Positions 34,905-40,964 of a stretch of DNA of 40,964 nucleotides are shown here, piece after piece. The notes beneath the pieces are model-generated. The model made no database searches. It had not been told where the DNA came from and was given only the letters and a program-made list of their open reading frames with translations. The stretch is from CAZTTH01 sp964615975 (GTDB taxonomy: Bacteria; Verrucomicrobiota; Lentisphaeria; JABSQK01; JAJFLO01). Within the stretch, counting starts at the first letter, position 1, and each line of letters opens with the position of its first letter. The position numbers and the translations under genes were made by a program. Location: positions 1-40,964 of the forward strand of contig CAZTTH010000033.1 of the NCBI GenBank assembly GCA_964615975.1, in the 5' to 3' direction.

Positions 34905-37085
34905 ATGAGATCACATTCAGTCATCGACACCGATATTCAGTCCATTAAATCGCACCATCCCATTGAGATGAAATTCGGCGCCCGCTCCAGTCCCTTATCC
35001 CTGAAACAAGCTCAGGATGGCATCGCGAAATTAACCGGAAATTTGCCGTGGTTGACGATCCATCTCATTTCCATGCAAAGTCCGGGCGATGAGGACCGGG
35101 CGACACCGTTAACGGCCAGCGCTCCTGATTTTTTTACCCGTTATCTTGATGAAGCAGTCTTAAATGAAGGAATCGACGCCGCGATCCACAGTGCCAAGGA
35201 TTTACCTGATCCGATGGCTGCCGGGCTCGATTGGTTTTGGCTGCCATGGCGTGAAGATGCGCGGGATGTCATCGTCCTGCGCTCCGGAATGACGGTGGCC
35301 GATCTGCCGGTTCATCCCATCGCCGGGATCAGCAGCCAGCGCCGTGAAGACTATTGCCGTCAGCGTTTTCCCCAGGCGGTTCTGAAAAATATCCGCGGCA
35401 ACATTGAAGACCGTCTGCGCCAACTGGATCAGGGCGATTTCGATATCCTGATCATGGCGGCGGCAGCATTACTGCGTTTGGATTTGCATGATCGTATCAG
35501 TGAATGGATTCCGCTGACGGAGTTGTCGCCGCCGGACGGACAGGGACATTTAGCCATCACCTTTCGCAGCGGCGACGAACGGATGATCCGGTTGCGCAGC
35601 CTGTTTATAAAAACCGCGGAATTCATTGGCGCCGGTCCGGGACATCCTGATTTATGCACGTTAGCCGGAGCACAAACCCTGAAACATTGTGACATCTGCC
35701 TGTATGACGCCCTGGCCCCAATCGAATTATTACAATTACTTCCCGCGGGGAGTCGGGCCATCGATGTTGGCAAACGTCGCGGTGCGTATAAGGTCACCCG
35801 TGGTGAACTGGATCGGTTATTGGTTGATTTTATCCGCCAGGGAAAAAAAGTGGTGCGCCTGAAAGGCGGCGACCCAGGCATATTTGGGCGGCTGGCCGAA
35901 GAAGTGGCAGCCCTTGATCGGTGGCATTTACCCTATCGCGTCATCCCCGGTGTCAGCAGCCTGTTGGCCGCGACCACCGGCACCGGATTATTATTAACCC
36001 GCCGGGGAGTGGCACGCGGTTTTACAACCTTGACCCCTCGTCTGGCCGATGGCCGGGAAGAATCAATTGATTTCGAAGTCAGGAAATCTCTCCCCTTGGC
36101 AGTGTTTATGGCAGTCGGTAAGGTTGGCGATATGGTCACTCAACTGCGCGCTGAAGGCCGTTCCGATGAAGAACCAATTACCATGGTCTTCGCGGCGGGC
36201 ATGCCGGAACAACGTATTATTTCTGGCACTTTAGTGTCGATCGTAGAAAAACTCGCAGCCCATCCAACCTGCCTGCCAGGAATTTTATTGGTGGGCGCCA
36301 CCGCGGATCAGCGCTATTTGTATCCCGATGATCGAGGCGCATTATCAGGGAATCGGATATTGATAACCGGGAGCGAGGAAATTCAGGAACGCTGCGCGCG
36401 CCTGATCATTGATCTGGGGGGAATTCCCATTCATTTTCCCTTGATCAAATTACTTCCCGCCCCCAATGCCAGATCGGCAATCACAAATTTGCACGAATTT
36501 GATTGGGTGATACTAACCTCGCCTTCAGCAGTGCATTGCCTGATCACTCTGATGAATGAAATGAAAGTCGACCTGCGTCATCTTCCGAGAATCCTTGCTT
36601 CCGGTCCTGGGGTATCGCGGATGCTGGCTGCAACGGGAATTTTCCCGGCCGCAGAGGCCACTGATCTACCCGGCAGTGAGAGCTTGATCGCGATCGCCGC
36701 TCAGCATCTTTCATCCGGCGACAAGGTATTGCGATTGCGTTCGGAATTGGCGGATGATAAAGTCACAACCGCATTGTCCGCAATGGGCGTCATGGTTACC
36801 GACAGTATTTTATATCGCAATCAGCCTGTTGATTATCCCCATCTTCCCGAATTCGATGTGGTTTATTATGCCAGCGGCTCGGCATTCAAAGTCTTTATTG
36901 AACGCTGGGGAGCACCGGCTTTATCAGGAAAAATCACTTTGGCAATTGGCCAACCGACAGCCAAGGTAATGGATGCTCAGGGAATAACTCCTACCATTAT
37001 TTCCCGTGATCCAACCTTGGCTGGAAGTATTGCCTCTCTGGCCGCCGGGCTGGTTGGGGAGAAATTTATCAAGCTGTTTTCGTGA
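34905..37085 (+). CDS. Fused HemC (truncated)-CobA-HemD tetrapyrrole enzyme
   Basis: The 726-residue protein joins three activities. Residues about 22-235 match porphobilinogen deaminase domains 1 and 2: MKFGARSSPLSLKQAQ, HSAKDLP with catalytic D99, ISSQRRED, NIRGNIEDRLRQLDQGDFD and PPDGQGHLAI. About 239-475 is SAM-dependent uroporphyrinogen-III methyltransferase: GAGPGHPDL, VVRLKGGDPGIFGRL and VIPGVSSLLAA. About 480-726 is uroporphyrinogen-III synthase: NRILITGSEE, DWVILTSPSAVHCLI and YASGSAFKVF. The HemC part goes straight into CobA with no domain 3, which normally holds the dipyrromethane cofactor cysteine (ER...LEGGC). The start may instead be ATG 34968, which begins at the conserved MKFGARSS. 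hemB follows. The product pool serves both heme and siroheme. Confidence 0.88.
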   Translation: MRSHSVIDTDIQSIKSHHPIEMKFGARSSPLSLKQAQDGIAKLTGNLPWLTIHLISMQSPGDEDRATPLTASAPDFFTRYLDEAVLNEGIDAAIHSAKDLPDPMAAGLDWFWLPWREDARDVIVLRSGMTVADLPVHPIAGISSQRREDYCRQRFPQAVLKNIRGNIEDRLRQLDQGDFDILIMAAAALLRLDLHDRISEWIPLTELSPPDGQGHLAITFRSGDERMIRLRSLFIKTAEFIGAGPGHPDLCTLAGAQTLKHCDICLYDALAPIELLQLLPAGSRAIDVGKRRGAYKVTRGELDRLLVDFIRQGKKVVRLKGGDPGIFGRLAEEVAALDRWHLPYRVIPGVSSLLAATTGTGLLLTRRGVARGFTTLTPRLADGREESIDFEVRKSLPLAVFMAVGKVGDMVTQLRAEGRSDEEPITMVFAAGMPEQRIISGTLVSIVEKLAAHPTCLPGILLVGATADQRYLYPDDRGALSGNRILITGSEEIQERCARLIIDLGGIPIHFPLIKLLPAPNARSAITNLHEFDWVILTSPSAVHCLITLMNEMKVDLRHLPRILASGPGVSRMLAATGIFPAAEATDLPGSESLIAIAAQHLSSGDKVLRLRSELADDKVTTALSAMGVMVTDSILYRNQPVDYPHLPEFDVVYYASGSAFKVFIERWGAPALSGKITLAIGQPTAKVMDAQGITPTIISRDPTLAGSIASLAAGLVGEKFIKLFS

Positions 37086-37128
37086 ACCCATTGCCCCAGA
37101 TTTACTCACAAAATCAATCATCGCTTTC

Positions 37129-37319
37129 ATGAAATCATAATTGCTTGAATGAGATGAATCACATGCCATAAGTAACTGGATTGATCAGCAAGTTTCTTTT
37201 TCAGAAGCAGCAACGGTTTTTAATGATATTGATTATATTTCAAAGATCCAATGCGAATCACTCGCGCAAGAAAAGCGACAGCCAAATATAGGAAAAATTA
37301 TGAGAAGGCAAAATATTAA
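37129..37319 (+). pseudogene. BrnT-type ribonuclease toxin gene, broken
   Basis: From ATG 37129 the frame reads MKS, stop, LLE, stop (TGA where BrnT has Trp in EWDE), then DESHAISN and VSFSEAATVFNDI, matching the BrnT N-terminal half (SNxxKHGVSFEEAATVF). In another frame the C-terminal BrnT signature follows: RITRARKATAKYRKNYE to TAA at 37319. The central catalytic stretch is deleted. Two stops, a deletion and a frameshift make it dead. No BrnA-like antitoxin gene follows; hemB starts 18 nt downstream. Confidence 0.65.
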
Positions 37320-37337
37320 GATGGAGTTGATTATACG

Positions 37338-38327
37338 GTGACATGTTTCCCTCAAATTCGATTGCGCCGTTTGCGGCAAACCCCGGCAATCCGCGCCCTG
37401 GTGGGAATCAAACCCCATGGCATGGAGCGTTTGATCTGGCCGGTATTTCTCATTCCCGGGAAAGCCAAAAAGATCCCCATTTCTTTGCTGCCCGACCAAT
37501 ACCGCTATAGCTGCGACCGACTGATCCCGGATTTGTCACCGTTGGTCGCTGCCGGCCTGGGCGGGATCATGTTGTTTGGGGTAATCGATGAAGGGAAAGA
37601 CCCGATGGGAAACCAGGCCATTCGTGAGGACGGGTTAATCCCAAAAGCTGTGCGGCTTATCCGGCGGGAATTTCCCGATCTGGCAATTTTTACCGACGTC
37701 TGCCTGTGCGCGTATACTCAGCATGGTCATTGCGGAATTCTTGATAAACACGGCAATGTCGACAATGACGCCACCCTGCCACAGCTTGCAAAAATGGCGC
37801 TGGTTCATGCCGTTGCCGGCGCCGACGGTGTCGCGCCCAGCGCCATGATGGATGGTCAGGTTCAGGCGATACGCCGGGAATTGGATAATGGCGGCCAGAC
37901 GAATACGATGATCATGAGTTATTCCTCCAAGTTCGCCTCGTCCCTCTATGGCCCATTTCGTGAAGCAGCAGAATCGTCCCCGGCTTCCGGCGGTCGTCAG
38001 ACTTATCAGGCTCCTTATGATGATCCCTTGCAAGCCGTACGAGAAAGTCGTCTGGATATTGCCGAAGGTGCTGACTTTATCATGGTTAAACCGTCGTTAT
38101 TCTATCTCGACATTATTTATCGCCTGCGACAACTCACTGAAGTCCCGATTGCCGCTTACAATGTCAGCGGAGAATATACGATGCTGCATGCCTTGTCTGA
38201 AAAGGGTGGTGGTAAACTCGAAGATTTAGTCCGGGAATCCCTGATCGCACTCCAACGCTCAGGCGCCGACATCATCATCACCTATTGGGCGAATCAGTAT
38301 ACACAATTGATGCGTGCCTCCATTTGA
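37338..38327 (+). CDS. hemB: Delta-aminolevulinic acid dehydratase (porphobilinogen synthase)
   Basis: The 329-residue TIM-barrel enzyme condenses two 5-aminolevulinate molecules to porphobilinogen, the substrate of HemC. Zinc-binding cysteines are in DVCLCAYTQHGHCGIL; substrate-binding lysines in SYSSKFASSLYGPFREAA and FIMVKPSLFYLDI. It also has SGEYTMLHAL near the end. The start is GTG 37338 with GGAG 12 nt upstream, a weak arrangement. It follows the HemC-CobA-HemD gene, separated by a dead BrnT gene. Confidence 0.95.
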   Translation: MTCFPQIRLRRLRQTPAIRALVGIKPHGMERLIWPVFLIPGKAKKIPISLLPDQYRYSCDRLIPDLSPLVAAGLGGIMLFGVIDEGKDPMGNQAIREDGLIPKAVRLIRREFPDLAIFTDVCLCAYTQHGHCGILDKHGNVDNDATLPQLAKMALVHAVAGADGVAPSAMMDGQVQAIRRELDNGGQTNTMIMSYSSKFASSLYGPFREAAESSPASGGRQTYQAPYDDPLQAVRESRLDIAEGADFIMVKPSLFYLDIIYRLRQLTEVPIAAYNVSGEYTMLHALSEKGGGKLEDLVRESLIALQRSGADIIITYWANQYTQLMRASI

Positions 38328-38435
38328 GATAACACGAGGGAAAGCGATCAGTTGAGGGGATCGGATTAAAGGCGATACTCGGGCAATTTTTTGTACCGGG
38401 CATAGATTCCAGCATGCATAAACTGTTAACCAAAG

Positions 38436-38891
38436 CTATTGGATCCGGTTGTTTGAGGTGACTGATGACGGCATGAATGTTGACGGTGGCTGGCGGGAGT
38501 GAGGCGGTGGACTGCTGAACCAACGACCTTTCATTCGTTTGGCCATCCGGCTTAGTTTAACCTGTTGTGGCGGGGACAGTTGTTTATCGACATCACGAAA
38601 TGCATCCTCAATGATATTCGTGATTCGTGGTTCCATTTCCTGATGCAGGTGCATGGCCTTTTTATGAGCTTGAAATACAATCGGGCGGATACGTTCCTCT
38701 TGTTCTTCGCTGAGGTTCAATCTCCATTTCAGAAATTTCATCATATGATCAACTCGTTTCTCCACATTGCCATGACGATGCTTTTGAATGGTTGATTTGA
38801 TCAAATAGCCGGTCCCAATAGCCCCCAACAGAATCCCTGACAAGAAAATCAGAATTCCGGATAACATTAATTTTTTATTGGTGGTTAACAT
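38436..38891 (-). CDS. Membrane-anchored Spy/CnrX-like periplasmic sensor protein
   Basis: The 151-residue protein has an N-terminal TM anchor (MLSGILIFLSGILLGAIGTGYLI), then a helical periplasmic domain with an LTxxQ-like NLSEEQEERIRPIV and a second LSPPQQVKLSRM. It is rich in candidate metal ligands: KHRHG, DHMM and AHKKAMHLHQEM. A proline-rich tail follows. The start at 38891 is 2 nt after the upstream stop; an in-frame ATG at 38936 lies inside the previous gene. As the third gene of an ECF sigma operon, it resembles CnrX in position and type. Confidence 0.72.
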   Translation of the reverse strand: MLTTNKKLMLSGILIFLSGILLGAIGTGYLIKSTIQKHRHGNVEKRVDHMMKFLKWRLNLSEEQEERIRPIVFQAHKKAMHLHQEMEPRITNIIEDAFRDVDKQLSPPQQVKLSRMAKRMKGRWFSSPPPHSRQPPSTFMPSSVTSNNRIQ

Positions 38892-38893
38892 GA

Positions 38894-39214
38894 TTAAAAC
38901 AACACCTCCAGTAACCAGATGGCCTCGGTATTCCAAACCAGAAATAAATCATTATAATTGAATAAACCGCTCTGGAGCGCCACGCCTAATAACAGACTGG
39001 CAACGAGCATGGTCGCTGATGAAAGTGGAAATACCCATTTCAATCCCACATCGCTTAACGCCGCGGCTTGATTAGTCGCTGCCAACACGCGAATATCAGC
39101 CATTACCCGCCGCCGCCAATCCGGCCCCGGCTGAACCACAGGAGTTGATTGAAATTCAGTTTGCAATATTTCCTGCTGGCTACTCAATGGATCGTTGTGT
39201 TGGTTTTTCCTCAT
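38894..39214 (-). CDS. Small single-TM protein, putative anti-sigma factor
   Basis: The 106-residue protein has a hydrophilic cytoplasmic N-terminus with the motif PGPDWRRRVMADIRVLA, one TM helix (about residues 62-85, WVFPLSSATMLVASLLLGVAL) and a short hydrophobic tail. No zinc-binding HxxxCxxC is present. Its place directly after the sigma gene (19 nt) and before a CnrX-like gene is what suggests anti-sigma activity; sequence alone does not prove it. Confidence 0.6.
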   Translation of the reverse strand: MRKNQHNDPLSSQQEILQTEFQSTPVVQPGPDWRRRVMADIRVLAATNQAAALSDVGLKWVFPLSSATMLVASLLLGVALQSGLFNYNDLFLVWNTEAIWLLEVLF

Positions 39215-39233
39215 CGTTTATATTCTCCTGTGC

Positions 39234-39926
39234 CTATCTCAAGGGCGCCAATATCTGGCGTAATTTTCTTCGGGCACGATACAGACAAACTTTCAATTTG
39301 ATACTCCCCCACCCCAACATCGCGCTAGTTTCCTTGATTGAACGTTCCTCAAGATATACCATTTGCACCGCCATCCGCTCATCCGGGGTTAAACTGGCCA
39401 GTGACCAGTGCAATAGCTCGCGAACCTCAGACTGATGATCCATACCGCCTGGCATGGTATTGGCAGCCACCCTGGTTTCATGTTCATCACATTGATTGCC
39501 GACGGTATTTGTGATTGTCCGCCCATCCACCTGCCCACGATGATAGCGCTGCCGCCAAAAATCGTGGCACCTCCGAATCGCGATGGTTGACAACCAGAAA
39601 CGCAGTTGTCGACGCCCTTTATAACTGCCCAACGATTTATATCCATCGACAAAAGTATCATGAACCACCTCCTCCACCCAGGATGCCGGGATATGACGAC
39701 TGACGACAGTGAACACATAATTTTGATACCGCTTTATCAAGCGCTCAAACTCATCGACATTTCCCTCCAGCACATCCTGTATGATCAACTCATCTTCCGG
39801 TTGCCCGGCCATCGGCGCGTCGATGCTGATTTCATCACCATTCTGATTGATTCCCTCCATAAGGTTCAACACCATATCACTGAAGGAATTACACGAGGAC
39901 ATTGGAATTGATCTAATCGATTGCAT
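39234..39926 (-). CDS. ECF-type RNA polymerase sigma factor
   Basis: The 230-residue protein contains sigma region 2 (DEFERLIKRYQNYVFTVV, then VVHDTFVDGYKSL and RFWLSTIAIRRCHDFWRQR) and region 4 (LASLTPDERMAVQMVYLEERSI, then LGWGSIKLKVCLYRARRKLRQ). An acidic N-terminal extension of about 40 residues is unusual, so the true start may be internal (39902, 39875 or 39860); none has a clear ribosome-binding site. It probably directs its own operon and envelope-stress genes. The next two genes look like its anti-sigma factor and sensor. Confidence 0.88.
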   Translation of the reverse strand: MQSIRSIPMSSCNSFSDMVLNLMEGINQNGDEISIDAPMAGQPEDELIIQDVLEGNVDEFERLIKRYQNYVFTVVSRHIPASWVEEVVHDTFVDGYKSLGSYKGRRQLRFWLSTIAIRRCHDFWRQRYHRGQVDGRTITNTVGNQCDEHETRVAANTMPGGMDHQSEVRELLHWSLASLTPDERMAVQMVYLEERSIKETSAMLGWGSIKLKVCLYRARRKLRQILAPLR

Positions 39927-39945
39927 GAAATTGATGATGATGATC

Positions 39946-39995
39946 CGGGAGCGCCTCGACGAATCACTTTGTCGCGCTCCCGAACTTGTTTTTTT
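39946..39995 (+). terminator. Hairpin with T-run on the plus strand, between Spy-like gene and sigma operon
   Basis: CGGGAGCG (39946-39953) and CGCTCCCG (39975-39982) form an 8-bp stem extended by CGAC/GTCG after a 3-nt bulge. Seven Ts follow at 39989-39995, so it would stop plus-strand transcripts. On the minus strand, where both neighbouring genes lie, it has no T-run after it, but it could still separate the two units or lie in the sigma mRNA leader. Confidence 0.45.
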
Positions 39996-40047
39996 GATAT
40001 AAATTAAATCAATGTTGTTACTTCTGAATGCTGATCATGAAGCGATT

Positions 40048-40575
40048 TTAACGCTGGACGTGATCATCGATCCATTCATTGGCAATGATATGGAGAAATC
40101 CAAACGTTCCAGCCAGTCTTCCGTTGGTTTCCGAGCGCAATTCATCGATCTTAGCGAGTTGATCTGAGCTGAGGATAAGTCGAATTTGCTGCCAGACATC
40201 GGCGGCCATCAACGCCAATACCGCTTGCGTTTCGGCCAGTCGATCACTATGATCTCGAATCGCGACTTCATCTACCAGATTCTGCCCCATGACCATGCCA
40301 ACCAGGTCTTGACGACGATCACGCAACTCGGAGAACAACTCCAGGGCTTGTGGTCGCGCGTTTAACAGGATGCGGGCGATCTGCTGCTTTTGTTCTTCGG
40401 TGATACTTAACTCCTGGAGTTGCTCACGAAGCCATTTTCCAGGACGGCGATCGGAATCGTCCACCGAACATCCAGACCGCCAGCGCCCCCTTTCCCCCCA
40501 TTGATGGGCCAATACCTGTAAGACTAATACGTTGACAAAAACCATACCGAATGCCAGATAGATAAACTTCTTCAT
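40048..40575 (-). CDS. Spy/CpxP-like LTxxQ periplasmic protein
   Basis: The 175-residue protein has a signal peptide (MKKFIYLAFGMVFVNVLVLQVLA), then HQWGERGRWRSG at the mature N-terminus. The helical domain has an LTxxQ-type repeat: LSITEEQKQQIARILLNARPQ and LILSSDQLAKIDELRSE. AAGGAG lies 9 nt before ATG 40575. Relatives are periplasmic chaperones or metal-responsive proteins controlled by envelope-stress regulators. It lies directly upstream of the ECF sigma operon. Confidence 0.75.
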   Translation of the reverse strand: MKKFIYLAFGMVFVNVLVLQVLAHQWGERGRWRSGCSVDDSDRRPGKWLREQLQELSITEEQKQQIARILLNARPQALELFSELRDRRQDLVGMVMGQNLVDEVAIRDHSDRLAETQAVLALMAADVWQQIRLILSSDQLAKIDELRSETNGRLAGTFGFLHIIANEWIDDHVQR

Positions 40576-40964
40576 GATAAATTCTCCTTAATATTACATA
40601 GTTAGTTTACTTTGCTCTTAACCGATATAGCGAGTGCGCACTCGTTTTCATCCTTGTAGTCGTTGTCAATAGGTGAATGGTTACGTCATTTCGGAAATTT
40701 ATTTTTGCAGTAGAATAGATTCACCACGTTTGCGGCAGTTTTGAACTCAAAGATGGGATGTTTGATGGCCCAGGACCAAAGGGACACTGGCGGGATGTCC
40801 TTGGTACCTACCCCAGGCTTGCCGGATCAGAGCCGAAGACCGGCATCCCTGCGGGTGGAATTAACGGTAAGCACTCTTCTCATGACCATGGGACAGGCGA
40901 TTCTGTCGCATTATACTCATCGTCTTCGAGTTTTCGAAAATTCAACATTGAACAGTAGTTGGTA
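40576..40964. other. Right-end region, upstream of the Spy-like gene
   Basis: This 389-nt stretch holds the promoter region of the minus-strand Spy-like gene, including a 14-nt palindrome. The plus-strand ORF from 40758 (66 residues) has low-complexity serine and no family match, so I do not call it. I see no tRNA or other RNA gene. Confidence 0.4.
40631..40644. promoter_or_regulatory. Perfect 14-nt palindrome, candidate operator
   Basis: CGAGTGCGCACTCG reads the same on both strands. It lies about 56-69 nt upstream of the Spy-like gene's start. Palindromes of this length and G+C content are typical binding sites of TetR-type dimers; no such regulator is in the window. Confidence 0.45.

Noticed and set aside
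40758..40958. 66-residue plus-strand ORF at the right edge
   Set aside because: Low-complexity serine run, no family match and no clear ribosome-binding site.
1..40964. CRISPR array, rRNA, tRNA or prophage
   Set aside because: No regularly spaced short repeats with unique spacers, no tRNA-like cloverleaf or rRNA sequence, and no phage structural or integrase genes were recognised. The repeats at 1-1130 are in-frame protein repeats.

Overview
The window is chromosomal DNA from a Gram-negative bacterium with an outer membrane: it has a TonB-dependent receptor, lipoproteins, RecB, Spy/CpxP-like periplasmic proteins and DgkA. Base composition looks close to balanced (not computed). The phylum is uncertain. 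A pseudopilin with a basic residue instead of glycine before FTLIE is something I recall from Lentisphaerota-type genomes, and the hemC-cobA-hemD fusion, NtrC-type regulation and many toxin-antitoxin relics would fit a free-living or sediment bacterium. This placement is weak. One scaffold gap (21720-21819) is probably an assembly artefact.

Layout. 1-2081 (-): a secreted protein with a DNRLRE/CBM96-like head and a long alanine-rich coiled-coil stalk, cut by the window edge. 2628-10124: a sensory and uptake cluster. A TonB receptor diverges from an operon encoding an NtrC-type response regulator, a PhnD-like binding protein, a 37-residue small ORF, an ABC_sub_bind protein and a histidine kinase; no permease or ATPase is present. 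10229-13861 (-): recB without recC or recD. 14073-14664: an overlapping pair resembling a nucleotidyltransferase toxin-antitoxin module, then a pRiA4b ORF-3-like gene. 15341-16933 (-): a tightly packed membrane operon (MscS-like, His-rich membrane protein, DUF2127). 17069-17641 (-): a DUF4136 lipoprotein. 17787-19865: fcl and gmd for GDP-L-fucose.

19863-21490 is a repeat-rich stretch with a decayed REP-type tyrosine transposase between inverted terminal repeats, a solo palindrome related to those repeats, and other hairpins and gene debris. 21556-25788 (-) encodes a siroheme sulfite/nitrite reductase and a TPR-GltD-ferredoxin electron donor. 26384-30253 carries DUF2203, a pseudopilin, rpe and a hybrid histidine kinase. 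30284-32307 (-) carries dgkA, a PEP synthase/PPDK regulatory protein and a formylglycine-generating-enzyme-family protein. 32504-34594 is a membrane-anchored TPR protein. 34905-38327 carries a HemC-CobA-HemD fusion and hemB, with broken toxin-antitoxin relics (DUF6922-like, BrnT-like) before each gene.

38436-40575 (-) is an ECF sigma factor module with a small single-TM protein, a TM-anchored Spy/CnrX-like protein and a second Spy-like protein upstream. Its parts resemble CnrYXH-type metal or envelope-stress signalling.

The observations most worth checking are: the HemC domain that stops before the domain carrying the dipyrromethane cofactor cysteine; the CnrYXH-like sigma module; the two-binding-protein sensory operon with its small coupled ORF; the RAYT relic with a REPIN-like solo palindrome; and the false scaffold gap.
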